Shown here: positions 8,701 to 16,098 of the stretch, one piece after another | How the letters are laid out: every line of letters starts with the position of its first letter | Numbering within the stretch: the stretch's first letter is position 1 | Assembly (NCBI GenBank): GCA_937926355.1 | Contig: CALAZP010000225.1 | Span: forward strand, 1 to 26,922 | DNA: 26,922 bases | Source of the DNA: an uncultured Saprospirales bacterium | Lineage (GTDB): Bacteria > Bacteroidota > Bacteroidia > Chitinophagales > Saprospiraceae | Reading direction: 5' to 3' | The notes under the pieces: generated by a model | Told to the model about the DNA's origin: nothing | What the model saw: only the letters and a program-made list of their open reading frames with translations | Databases searched by the model: none | Translations under genes and position numbers: made by a program

Positions 8701-9368
8701 AATATGATTTAAGGAGAACGGGAAATGTATCTTTACAAGCAAATTATACCTTACAATTTGCAGATGGCACGGGATCAAATGCTAATTCCCAAAGGGGGTT
8801 GACTTCCCGAGGTAATTTGAGAACTTTATTTCCTTTAAATTTTGATGAAAGGCATAGAATTGTTGCTAATGTTGATTATCGATATGGTAGTGGCAGGAAT
8901 TACTCAGGTCCAAGAATTGGAGACAAGGAGTTGTTAGCTAATTTTGGAGTTAACCTTCAAGGAATTCTGGTTTCAGGAAGGCCTTACACGGCTCAAGTTA
9001 CCCCTTTAGAATTAGGTGGAGCTACCACAGCAGGATCAATCAATGGCTCTAGAAAACCTTGGAATTTGACTTTAAACCTAAGGGTGGATAAGGCCATTCA
9101 GCTCAAAGAAGGATGGGCGGTTAATATTTATGCAAGGGTTTCCAATTTGTTGGATAGAAAAAATGTTATTAACGTATATCCAGCTTCAGGTTCTCCAACG
9201 GATGATGGGTTTTTGGTTTCATCCAATGGTCTTGATAAATTGGAAAATATAAGTAATTCGGATCGGGAAGTGGAGGCTTATTTAGCATCTTTCCAATGGT
9301 CTTTATTAAATCCAGACTTTTTTAGCTTACCGAGAAGGATTTATGTAGGAGCCATATTTGATTTATAA
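5730..9368 (+). CDS. TonB-dependent receptor with N-terminal carboxypeptidase-regulatory-like domain
   Basis: A 1212-residue outer-membrane receptor, expected to import a ligand with energy from TonB-ExbBD. A signal peptide (1-20, ending LLLG before QTS) is followed by a beta-sandwich carboxypeptidase-regulatory-like domain (about 22-107; PVAFANVVVYKNG, TDLDGFYSFPTLDPGTYDV), a plug (about 118-226; LPTRNINALAATSAG, LNVRGSRSNATDYYVDGIRV, QYGDVTGGIISITTKG) and a long beta-barrel to the C-terminus. The C-terminus ends in an alternating beta strand (YVGAIFDL), but with Leu rather than the usual Phe as last residue. No SusD-like partner follows, so the SusC/SusD glycan-uptake model does not apply; instead the next genes, 16 bases downstream, encode a giant secreted protein and a PorV-like barrel. 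The ligand is unknown. It is the first gene of this three-gene operon. Confidence 0.9.
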   Translation: MNLRITLLMVFIGFAEILLGQTSLLGSVSNGEDKEPVAFANVVVYKNGVLITGADTDLDGFYSFPTLDPGTYDVEVSYIGLATQRIKGVQVLAGKSNKLDIIMESDGGLVLEEVIVKEYKVPLIEQDNTTSGSVLTGDQIRTLPTRNINALAATSAGLASSDEGEALNVRGSRSNATDYYVDGIRVRGSLIPESEIDQMQVITGGIEAQYGDVTGGIISITTKGPSSSFSGSVEVESSSPFDAYDNNLVGFNLSGPILKNSNGNSLIGFRMAGRYSQLGDDDPPATDIFRIKEAQLLELENNPILTRRGSPYVAADFLKEEDVDILSYKPFESSARADITAKIDARISEQIDVSITGAYRNSKNQFTPGGWRVLNSHNNPYSYNTSYRANFRFRHRFNQNQGRGSFKNVSYVLQAGVERTMGEISDPRHGSNYFDYGFVGNFDIDWIPTFVQVFNPETQLLELIHTDYRQVLRSYTPGDRNPVLANYNKAMEINFEEGLNGSVTDYLITNLAGTGSLLSRDNFYAPNGTISGIFTNSWGFHSNVGTVYNLYSQTENNTYTFSGSLNFDWVPQKSDFGRHNIQIGFWYEQRVDRSYNVAPRSLWDIARQQANNHIQGIAANPDTVGYSDIGTFANTPLLGLDIVTSGDNKFYQSIREVTGQSLDQYVNVDGLSPEDMELSMFSAKELNDQGVLGYFGHDYLGGYFDGQFEDFFSAVDAEGVRTFPVAPNRPIYQAVYLQDKFTFRDIIFRLGLRVDRYDANTRVLKDNYSLYQIMGAGEFHERFGGIRPGNIGDEYKVYLDEAGNNVTAYRDQDQWYAANGTPVNSPTNLFSGGLVFPRYQDDRVQDNPNFIKSKDFDPSVSFEDYEAQINWMPRLAFSFPISDVANFFAHYDILVQRPASNTLATARDYFYFTDEAGNIKNNPNLKPERTIDYEVGFQQRLSLSSALKIAAYYKEMRDMIQVRTFFPVPIVNQYTTYDNLDFGTVKGFSFQYDLRRTGNVSLQANYTLQFADGTGSNANSQRGLTSRGNLRTLFPLNFDERHRIVANVDYRYGSGRNYSGPRIGDKELLANFGVNLQGILVSGRPYTAQVTPLELGGATTAGSINGSRKPWNLTLNLRVDKAIQLKEGWAVNIYARVSNLLDRKNVINVYPASGSPTDDGFLVSSNGLDKLENISNSDREVEAYLASFQWSLLNPDFFSLPRRIYVGAIFDL

Positions 9369-9376
9369 AAACTGCT

Positions 9377-9381
9377 AGGAG
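9377..9381 (+). promoter_or_regulatory. Strong ribosome binding site of the giant secreted protein
   Basis: AGGAG lies 3 bases before the ATG at 9385. It fixes the start of the second gene in the operon and stands out because most genes in this window have no clear Shine-Dalgarno sequence. Confidence 0.55.
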
Positions 9382-9384
9382 AAT

Positions 9385-12300
9385 ATGTTTAGGACTTTAT
9401 TTGTTGTATTGGGAATTATTATTGGTTGGCCGTTGGGTTTAAACGCTCATATAAACCCCGATATAGTCAAACGTTTGCGAAATGGCAGTAGTGCGGTGAG
9501 TTTTAGAGAAAATTGCGATAATGCTATTGCTCAGATTGATCAAGCTGTTAATAATGTAAGAGCTAGATTATTGTCAGGAGGGGATGTTTGGTGGGATGGT
9601 ACTGATGGAAGGTATATTGTGCCTAAGGTTGCACCTGGTTTGCCTGAAGTTTCTGCTATTTTTACTGGAGCAGTATGGTTGGGAGGAGTAGATCCGGCTG
9701 GAAATTTGAAACTTGCGGCACAGACCTATGGCAGATCTAGTGGCAATAGTGATTTTTGGCCTGGTCCATTGGATCCAGAAACTGGAAAAACGGAACAGGA
9801 TGTATGTGCTAAATGGGATAAATTCTTTGTGGTAAAGGGAGAAAATATTGAAGCCCATTTGAGGAATTGGGAAACTGCTAAGCAGATGGGAGTGGAATAC
9901 AACCCAGAAGATATTCCCAAAGATGTTAGAGGGTGGCCGGCAAAAGGAAATAGATTTTTTTCAGACATCCATAAGTTTGATTTACCTAATACCTCTCAAG
10001 GTTTAGCGGGTTTTTGGGATCAAGATGGAAATGGAAATTACGATCCAGATCTAGGAGATTTTCCGGTAATAGAAATAAGAGGTTGTACAGACAAACCTCA
10101 ATTTCCTGATGAAATGACTTTTTGGATTTATAATGATGCTGGCAATATTCATTCTGAATCCAGAGGGGATCCTATTCAAATGGAAATCCAGGTACAAGCA
10201 TTTGCCTATGCTACTAACGATGAGATTAACAATATGACTTTTCAACGCTATAAACTCATCAATAGGGCTGTTGAAAGCATAGATAGTACTTATTTTGCAA
10301 TGTGGGTTGATCCTGATTTAGGCTGTTTTACAGATGATTATATTGGTAGTGATGTGGGGCGAAACCTAGCTTATGTTTATAATGAAGATGCGGCGGATGG
10401 AGAAACAGGTTGTGTATGTCAAGGAGGAGTCAATACCTATTGTGAAGAAATACCCATTTTGGGTATAGATTATTTTCGAGGGCCTTTAAATGAGTTTGGC
10501 GAGGAGATAGGGATGTCTTCTTTTACGTATTACAATAATGGTGGTATTGGTTCTCCACCTGTAGGTACAACAGATCCAAATACTGCGCAAGAATATTATA
10601 ATTACCTTTCTGGATCTTGGAGGGATGGAAGTCCATTCACTTTTGGTGATGATGCATATCAAGATGGTTTTCCCATTAAATATGCTTTTCCCAATCCTCC
10701 GGATGCGGTGGACGGTTGGTCTATGTGTACTGCAGGATTACCTTTTGGAGATAGAAGGATGATACAAGCTTCAGGGCCTTTCAGGTTGGATCCGGGAGCG
10801 GTCAACGAACTAATAATTGGTGCGGTGTGGGTCGCTGATCAAAATTATCCATGTCCAAGTATTGCCAAACTTCAAGAAGCGGATGATATAGCGCAAGCAT
10901 TATTCGATAATTGTTTTGAAATTACGGATGGACCAGATGCTCCTGATGTTGATTTCATAGCGTTAGATAAGGAAATTATTGCAGTTTTTACAAATGATAC
11001 GGTGGTTTCTAATAATGCTTTTGAAGGTTATGCCCAGAAGGGATTACAAATTCCAGCTGGACTCGAAGACTCCCTGTATGAATTCGAAGGATATAAGCTG
11101 TATCAGTTAGCATCATCTGATGTGTCTACAGCTGATTTTGATAATCCCGATAAAGCTAGATTGATTTTTCAAGCCGATATTTCTAATGGGGTGAGCAGGA
11201 TATTTAATTGGGTAAGTGCGGACAACCCTACCTCGGAGGAATTATTTATCCCTCAATTAATGGTTGAAGGAAGAGATCAAGGTATACAACACTCTTTTAA
11301 AATCACAGAAGACCAGTTTGCCACAGGCGACCGAAGATTAATCAACCATAAGAAATACTACTTTGTCGCTGTAGCCTATGCATACAACAATTATGAATTA
11401 TATGACCCCCAAAGGCAAATTGGTCAAAAAAGACCTTATTTGGAGGGTAGGCGAAATATAGGCGATGGCGAAAATCCCTACTACACCGTAATTCCTAGAC
11501 CTATAGTAGATAGAAAGCTCAATGCTGATTATGGTGACGGTGCCATTATTACCCGGATTGATGGTGTTGGTGCTGGGGGGAATTTTCTCAGAATGTCAAA
11601 AGCAACTCGAGAATCCATTCTAAACGGGGAGTTCGATGGAGAAATCACTTATGACGAAGGAGGGGGTCCGATTAAGGTGACTATTTTTAATCCACTAGAT
11701 GTAGTGGATGGCACTTATGAGTTAACTATGAGGGATGAAAATATGGCCAATGATGTTCTAGATGAACAAATAACTTGGCAATTAAAAAGCCTAACTAATC
11801 CTAGTGCTCCTTTGGTCACTTCGGAGGGAACTATAGATAGATTAAACGAGCAAATCATTAAAGAATTTGGATTTACGGTTACTATAGGTCAAACTGGAGA
11901 ACCTGGAGACCGGCTTAGTGCAACAAATGGAGTTTTGGGAATGGAAATTCTATACAGCAATTCTGATGCTGAGGAATGGCTAACAGGCATTCCTGATGGC
12001 TGGGTACCTGGGAATTCATTTCTTGATGATGTTATTTTTGATTATGTGATTAATGCACCTGGGGAGGAGGACGCCCCATTAGACCCCAATCAATCTTTCA
12101 ATAATATTGGACCTGGATTTTTCACACCTTATATGATTAATAACTATAGAACTCGAGAGGGAGATAACTTGCCATATATTACGCCAGCGTGGACCAATGT
12201 TAGCGGTAATACAATTGTTCGCAGCCAAGCTCAGTTAAGTGATTTGAATAATGTAGATATTGTTTTAACTCCTGACAAGTCAAAATGGAGCAGATGTGTA

Positions 12301-13356
12301 ATAGTAGAATCGGCTAATACTTATTATGAGGCTGAAGGTTTTTTTGGGCAAGAAGGACGCAAGCAATTTGATTTGAGATCAGGCCAAAATGTTACCAAAA
12401 ATGATAATAATGGAGACGGTCTTCCCGATATAGACACTGAGGATCCAGGTACAGGTATGGGTTGGTTTCCTGGATATGCGATAGATGTGGAGACGGGGGA
12501 AAGATTAAATATTTTCTTCGGAGAAAATTCTTCTTATGATGGCACTTTTTTCCCAGAATCATTTGACGGGGCTCCCACAGGTGCTGATATGATGTTTAAT
12601 CCAACTTCCCAGTTGTTATTGCCACTAGGAGGTGTAACAGGTTTAGCTTATGAATACTTAGCAGGGGGACAGCATTTTATTTATGTGACTAAAACGCCTT
12701 ATGATGAATGTTCTCAATTGAGATCTAGATTAAGGTCAACTTTGCCAAGTTTATTTAAAGTAGCTGCACTTAAAGAAATTACATGGGCAGGATTCCCAAT
12801 GATGGCTGCAGGCACCAAAATGTTAAGTTACGAAGAGGGTTTGATTCCAGAGGAAGTAACCATTCAATTAAGAGTGGACAATAGCTATAAGACGGCTACT
12901 GGAACAGGAGAGTATAATGGTTACCCCTCTTATCAATTTAGTATTATAAACAAGGAAGCGGATGATCCCGACCAGTTTTTTGTAGATGAGTCATTAAACA
13001 AAATAAAGGCAGTTCCTAATCCATATTTAGGATTTTCAGATTACGAGGTTTCACAATTTGTTAACACGGTTAAAATTACCAATCTTCCAGCAGTTTGTAC
13101 GGTTACCATTTATACGTTAGATGGCAAGTTTATTCGGCAATATAATAGAAATGAAATTGGTAGTGTTCCCAGAGGAGCTAATAGGGCTTTATTAGAAAAT
13201 CAAATTCTGCCAGATCTTGAATGGGATATGAAAAACAGCAGTGGCATTCCTATAGCTGCCGGGGTATATTTAATTCATATTGACGCAGGTGAAATGGGTC
13301 AACGAACCCTTAAATGGTTTGGTATAAACAGAAAATTTGATCCTTCGGGACTATGA
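9385..13356 (+). CDS. Giant exported protein with T9SS-like C-terminal domain, function unknown
   Basis: A 1323-residue protein of no known biochemical function. Residues 1-21 form a signal peptide (ending GLNA before HIN). The N-terminal half is rich in Trp, Gly, Asp and aromatic residues and resembles an uncharacterised Bacteroidota family I recall by stretches such as WVDPDLGCFTDDYIGSD (308-324), DRRMIQASGPFRL and ADDIAQALFDNCF. DQDGNGNYDPDLGD (212-225) and NDNNGDGLPDIDTED (from 1006) look like calcium-binding loops of the DxDxDG kind. There are 13 cysteines, ten of them within residues 44-510. The last 115 residues, from VPNPYLGF (PNPY at 1211-1214) through WDMKNSSGIPIAAGVYLIHI, have the beta-sandwich pattern of T9SS sorting or FlgD-like C-terminal domains, suggesting secretion to the cell surface. 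The flanking TonB receptor and PorV-like gene (15 bases downstream) support a shared surface role. Export is likely; function is open. Confidence 0.8.
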   Translation: MFRTLFVVLGIIIGWPLGLNAHINPDIVKRLRNGSSAVSFRENCDNAIAQIDQAVNNVRARLLSGGDVWWDGTDGRYIVPKVAPGLPEVSAIFTGAVWLGGVDPAGNLKLAAQTYGRSSGNSDFWPGPLDPETGKTEQDVCAKWDKFFVVKGENIEAHLRNWETAKQMGVEYNPEDIPKDVRGWPAKGNRFFSDIHKFDLPNTSQGLAGFWDQDGNGNYDPDLGDFPVIEIRGCTDKPQFPDEMTFWIYNDAGNIHSESRGDPIQMEIQVQAFAYATNDEINNMTFQRYKLINRAVESIDSTYFAMWVDPDLGCFTDDYIGSDVGRNLAYVYNEDAADGETGCVCQGGVNTYCEEIPILGIDYFRGPLNEFGEEIGMSSFTYYNNGGIGSPPVGTTDPNTAQEYYNYLSGSWRDGSPFTFGDDAYQDGFPIKYAFPNPPDAVDGWSMCTAGLPFGDRRMIQASGPFRLDPGAVNELIIGAVWVADQNYPCPSIAKLQEADDIAQALFDNCFEITDGPDAPDVDFIALDKEIIAVFTNDTVVSNNAFEGYAQKGLQIPAGLEDSLYEFEGYKLYQLASSDVSTADFDNPDKARLIFQADISNGVSRIFNWVSADNPTSEELFIPQLMVEGRDQGIQHSFKITEDQFATGDRRLINHKKYYFVAVAYAYNNYELYDPQRQIGQKRPYLEGRRNIGDGENPYYTVIPRPIVDRKLNADYGDGAIITRIDGVGAGGNFLRMSKATRESILNGEFDGEITYDEGGGPIKVTIFNPLDVVDGTYELTMRDENMANDVLDEQITWQLKSLTNPSAPLVTSEGTIDRLNEQIIKEFGFTVTIGQTGEPGDRLSATNGVLGMEILYSNSDAEEWLTGIPDGWVPGNSFLDDVIFDYVINAPGEEDAPLDPNQSFNNIGPGFFTPYMINNYRTREGDNLPYITPAWTNVSGNTIVRSQAQLSDLNNVDIVLTPDKSKWSRCVIVESANTYYEAEGFFGQEGRKQFDLRSGQNVTKNDNNGDGLPDIDTEDPGTGMGWFPGYAIDVETGERLNIFFGENSSYDGTFFPESFDGAPTGADMMFNPTSQLLLPLGGVTGLAYEYLAGGQHFIYVTKTPYDECSQLRSRLRSTLPSLFKVAALKEITWAGFPMMAAGTKMLSYEEGLIPEEVTIQLRVDNSYKTATGTGEYNGYPSYQFSIINKEADDPDQFFVDESLNKIKAVPNPYLGFSDYEVSQFVNTVKITNLPAVCTVTIYTLDGKFIRQYNRNEIGSVPRGANRALLENQILPDLEWDMKNSSGIPIAAGVYLIHIDAGEMGQRTLKWFGINRKFDPSGL

Positions 13357-13371
13357 TAAATAATTAGGACC

Positions 13372-14430
13372 ATGTTGGTACTTGGAAGAAAAGAAATAGG
13401 CCTATTATTAATAATCTTGGTTTGCCATGTAAGCCAATTATTCGCTGGCAATCCCGATCGTCAAGGGGAGGCAGGAGCTTATGAATTATTAATGAATCCT
13501 TGGGCAAGGAGTGCAGGATTACATACGATGAATACCAGTGGGGTACAAGGGGTGGAATCTTTAAGAATAAACGTAGCAGGACTTTCAAGAATTAACCAAT
13601 TTGAGGTGGCCACTAGTTATGCAAATTATCTGCAAGGGACAGAAATAACTATGAATGCCATTGGTTTTGCAGCGAGGACTAGTCTATCTGGTGTCCTGGG
13701 CATGAGTATAATGACTTTGGATTTTGGAGATATTCCTATTACTACAACTAGTCAACCGGAGGGAACAGGAGGGGTGTTTTCACCGAGGTTTGTCAATATT
13801 GGAATTAGTTATTCCAAAACTTTTGAAAATAAGGTGTCCGTTGGTATAACCTTGAGAGGTATTTCTCAGTCAATTTCCAATGTATCTGCTTTTGGATTAG
13901 CAATTGATGCTGGTATTCAATACGTAAGCGGCCCTAAGGATAATTTTAAATTTGGAATATCATTGAGAAACGTTGGATCACCCATGCGGTATAATGGAGA
14001 AGGTCTTTCGGTTGCACGACCTAGTCCCAATGGAGCAGGTTATGAATTGACTTTGGATCAAAGATCATCAGGTTTTGAGCTTCCTTCTATGTTGAATATT
14101 GGTCTTTCCTATGATTTATATCTTAAAACCATTCATCGACTAACGGTAATTGGTAATTTTACCTCTAATTCGTTTTCCCAAGATCAAATTGGTGGTGGTA
14201 TAGAATACAGTATCAAAGAACTTTTTAGCATCAGAGGGGGTTATAAATATGAATTTGGGTCCTTAGAGGTGGTTTCACAACCAATCTATACTGGTATAAG
14301 CGCAGGGTTTGGGTTTGATTTACCCCTTTCAAAGGATAATGATGACTTGACTGTAGGAATAGATTACGCCTACAGGCAAAGTAAAATCTGGAATGGCACC
14401 CATAATGTCGGAGTGAGATTAGGTTTTTAA
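13372..14430 (+). CDS. PorV/PorQ-family outer-membrane barrel protein
   Basis: A 352-residue predicted beta-barrel with signal peptide (1-25, ending QLFA before GNPDRQG). The start of the mature protein, GEAGAYELLMNPWARSAGL followed by RINVAGLSRINQFEVATSYANYL, fits the PorV/PorQ (formerly UPF0164) pattern of a G-A-x-x-L-x-x-P-x-x-A-R motif and then an N-x-A-G-L motif. In P. gingivalis PorV carries T9SS cargo from the SprA channel to the attachment complex. The rest is alternating amphipathic strands, ending VGVRLGF with the terminal Phe typical of barrel proteins. It follows the giant secreted protein by 15 bases, so a role as dedicated shuttle or anchor for that protein is a reasonable inference. 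It is probably not the housekeeping PorV, since the operon is unlike the usual PorV setting; this needs a phylogeny to decide. Confidence 0.78.
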   Translation: MLVLGRKEIGLLLIILVCHVSQLFAGNPDRQGEAGAYELLMNPWARSAGLHTMNTSGVQGVESLRINVAGLSRINQFEVATSYANYLQGTEITMNAIGFAARTSLSGVLGMSIMTLDFGDIPITTTSQPEGTGGVFSPRFVNIGISYSKTFENKVSVGITLRGISQSISNVSAFGLAIDAGIQYVSGPKDNFKFGISLRNVGSPMRYNGEGLSVARPSPNGAGYELTLDQRSSGFELPSMLNIGLSYDLYLKTIHRLTVIGNFTSNSFSQDQIGGGIEYSIKELFSIRGGYKYEFGSLEVVSQPIYTGISAGFGFDLPLSKDNDDLTVGIDYAYRQSKIWNGTHNVGVRLGF

Positions 14431-14438
14431 AAATAGAC

Positions 14439-14446
14439 TATATTTG
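14439..14446 (+). promoter_or_regulatory. Candidate -7 promoter element of greA
   Basis: TATATTTG is an exact TAnnTTTG match, 8 bases after the PorV-like stop codon. Transcription from it would give a greA leader of about 135 bases containing two hairpins. No clear -33 TTTG is seen 17-23 bases upstream. Confidence 0.4.
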
Positions 14447-14475
14447 TATTAGAAATTAATGTAATCTTTATTTAG

Positions 14476-14503
14476 AATTGTCAGTTTTCAAAAATTGACA
14501 ATT
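14476..14503 (+). terminator. First hairpin in the greA upstream region, possible terminator
   Basis: AATTGTCA (14476-14483) pairs with TGACAATT (14496-14503); the stem can extend inward by a G-U and three A-T pairs to a 4-base loop. It is followed by ATATTTT, a weak T tract. It could end the upstream operon or act within the greA leader. Confidence 0.45.
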
Positions 14504-14528
14504 ATATTTTCCAAAAAAAAAGTAATAT

Positions 14529-14561
14529 TTCAAACTTGAGTTTTAGTGATTCAGGTTTGAA
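14529..14561 (+). terminator. Second hairpin in the greA upstream region, possible terminator or attenuator
   Basis: TTCAAACTTGA (14529-14539) pairs with TCAGGTTTGAA (14551-14561) with one U-G wobble across an 11-base loop. TTTCTTTGTTT follows directly. The T-rich tail runs into the ribosome-binding region of greA, ending 15 bases before its ATG, so termination here would stop transcripts just before greA. Confidence 0.45.
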
Positions 14562-14587
14562 TTTCTTTGTTTAATAAAATGATAAAA

Positions 14588-15061
14588 ATGGCGGGTTTTA
14601 ATTATTTAACCAAGGAGGGGTTCGAAAAAATAAAAATCGAGCTGGAGGAATTGAAAACTAAAGGAAGGTCAGATGTAGCTAAAGCAATTGCGGAAGCAAG
14701 GGAAAAAGGTGATTTATCCGAAAATGCGGAATACGATGCTGCTAAGGACGCTCAAGGAATGTTAGAATTGAAAATAAATGAGCTTGAAAAGGTTTTGTCT
14801 AATGCACGAATCTTAGATACAAGCGAGTTAGACAATTCAAAAGTAACGGTACTATCTAATGTGACCATTAAGAATTTAAAAACCAAAAAGGAGCTTACCT
14901 ACAAATTAGTTAGTGAATCGGAAGCGGATCTAAAGGCTAAAAAAATTTCAGTCAACAGTCCAATGGGATTAGGATTATTGGGAAAAAAGGTAGGGGAAAT
15001 AGCAACTGTTTCCACTCCAGCTGGCTCTATTGAATTTGAAATCGTTGAAATATTTTTTTGA
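14588..15061 (+). CDS. greA: Transcript cleavage factor GreA
   Basis: GreA enters the RNA polymerase secondary channel and triggers cleavage of backtracked transcripts. From the ATG at 14588 the protein has 157 residues, the standard length, and begins MAGFNYLTKEGFEKIKIELE as expected for the N-terminal coiled coil. The coil tip carries the conserved acidic signature GDLSENAEYDAA with Asp42 and Glu45, the residues that position the catalytic metal. The C-terminal FKBP-like domain contains the expected INSPMGLGLLGKKVGE-like strand-turn (VNSPMGLGLLGKKVGEIATV). In-frame starts at 14567 (TTG) and 14579 (ATG) would add residues without family support. Its TGA stop overlaps the ATG of the HIT gene by one base, implying translational coupling. 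A hairpin-rich leader precedes it. Confidence 0.95.
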   Translation: MAGFNYLTKEGFEKIKIELEELKTKGRSDVAKAIAEAREKGDLSENAEYDAAKDAQGMLELKINELEKVLSNARILDTSELDNSKVTVLSNVTIKNLKTKKELTYKLVSESEADLKAKKISVNSPMGLGLLGKKVGEIATVSTPAGSIEFEIVEIFF

Positions 15062-15456
15062 TGCCCACTATTTTTTCCAAGATACTTAATGGGGAAATTC
15101 CTTCCTATAGAATAGCTGAAGATGAGGATCACTTCGCTTTCTTAGATATTAGACCACTTCAAAAGGGGCATACTTTAGTTATTCCCAAAAAAGAGATCGA
15201 TTATATTTTTGATTTAGACGACTCAGCCTTATCCAGTTTAATGCTTTTTTCTAAAAGAATTGCCAAAGCTTTGGCACTATCCATTACATGCAAGCGAGTT
15301 GGGGTTGCAGTTATTGGATTAGAAGTTCCCCATGTTCATATACATTTAGTTCCACTTCAGACCGTTGGGGATATTAATTTTACCCGCCCTCCAGTCGATA
15401 TGACTTCAGATGAAATGGCTAGTATAGCAAGCCGTATCCAAAGTAATTTTGTTTAA
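15061..15456 (+). CDS. HIT-family (histidine triad) nucleotide-binding protein
   Basis: A 131-residue member of the HIT superfamily, small enzymes that hydrolyse nucleoside phosphoramidates or dinucleoside polyphosphates. The N-terminus (TIFSKILNGEIPSYRIAEDE, then FLDIRPLQKGHTLVIPK) is typical of the HINT branch. The catalytic triad motif HVHIHLVP places His at 91, 93 and 95. The chosen start is the ATG at 15061, which overlaps the greA stop as TGATG; an upstream in-frame TTG at 15058 is less likely. The gene is therefore coupled to greA, a pairing I recall in other Bacteroidota. Its 3' end lies 4 bases from the convergent ruvC stop, leaving no room for a separate terminator. The exact substrate cannot be read from the sequence. 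Confidence 0.92.
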   Translation: MPTIFSKILNGEIPSYRIAEDEDHFAFLDIRPLQKGHTLVIPKKEIDYIFDLDDSALSSLMLFSKRIAKALALSITCKRVGVAVIGLEVPHVHIHLVPLQTVGDINFTRPPVDMTSDEMASIASRIQSNFV

Positions 15457-15460
15457 TTGG

Positions 15461-16027
15461 TTAAAGTGCTTTTTTTCTTGATGGATTGGCATTTAAAAAT
15501 GCTTCCCACGAGGTAAATTTTTGGCCATTACCAAATTGTGGTGTTCCTTGTTGATAAGTATGACACACTGCTGTTGCCAAGGCATCTGTAGCATCGTAAA
15601 ATTTGGGGTTGATGGGAATATTAAGAATCTGTTGAAGCATTGCAGCTACTTGTTCTTTGGTCGCATTTCCATTGCCAGTAATAGATTGTTTAATTTTTTT
15701 TGGGGCATATTCCCAGACCTTTAAATTTTTAGCTACTGCTGCTGCAATGGCTACCCCTTGGGCTCTTCCTAATTTTAATAAGGATTGTGGATTCTTAGCG
15801 TAAAAAGGAGCTTCTATTGCCATTTCTGTAGGTTGATGACGATCAATAATTGATTGTAATCTTTCATAAATTTGTTTGAGTTTTTGCTGATGATCGGGCA
15901 ATCCCCTTAACTGCAAAACACTCATTTCAATCAAACGAATGGCCTTATTTTCTACCTGAATAATACAAAAACCAAGAATATTAGTCCCTGGATCTACCCC
16001 TAGAATAATGGAATCGAATTTTTTCAT
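15461..16027 (-). CDS. ruvC: Holliday junction resolvase RuvC
   Basis: RuvC is the dimeric endonuclease that cuts Holliday junctions brought by RuvAB. The 188-residue protein has the RNase H-like fold signature and all four acidic active-site residues: Asp12 (GVDPGT), Glu72 (AIEAPFYAKN), Asp145 and Asp148 (DATDALATAVCH). Length is normal, with a short basic tail. I place the start at the ATG at 16027; an in-frame TTG at 16045 would add six residues but lies inside the TATATTTG promoter element (16043-16050), so it cannot be in the transcript if that promoter is right. ruvA is in the same window but 8 kb away on the other strand, and ruvB is absent, so ruvC is not part of a ruvABC operon here. 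Confidence 0.95.
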   Translation of the reverse strand: MKKFDSIILGVDPGTNILGFCIIQVENKAIRLIEMSVLQLRGLPDHQQKLKQIYERLQSIIDRHQPTEMAIEAPFYAKNPQSLLKLGRAQGVAIAAAVAKNLKVWEYAPKKIKQSITGNGNATKEQVAAMLQQILNIPINPKFYDATDALATAVCHTYQQGTPQFGNGQKFTSWEAFLNANPSRKKAL

Positions 16028-16042
16028 ATTATTATAATCGTT

Positions 16043-16050
16043 CAAATATA
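16043..16050 (-). promoter_or_regulatory. Candidate -7 promoter element of ruvC
   Basis: On the minus strand this reads TATATTTG, an exact TAnnTTTG match, 16 bases upstream of the ruvC ATG. Initiation about 7 bases downstream would give a leader of fewer than 10 bases, that is a nearly leaderless message. The -33 region has no strong TTTG. Confidence 0.42.
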
Positions 16051-16098
16051 TCCTTTTTCTTTATTGAAAGTGTTTAGATAAAACATAAAGTTGGTTAA

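Noticed and set aside
5730..14430. SusC/SusD-type polysaccharide utilisation locus
   Set aside because: The receptor is followed by a giant T9SS-like protein and a PorV-like barrel; no SusD-like lipoprotein, glycoside hydrolase or sensor gene is present.
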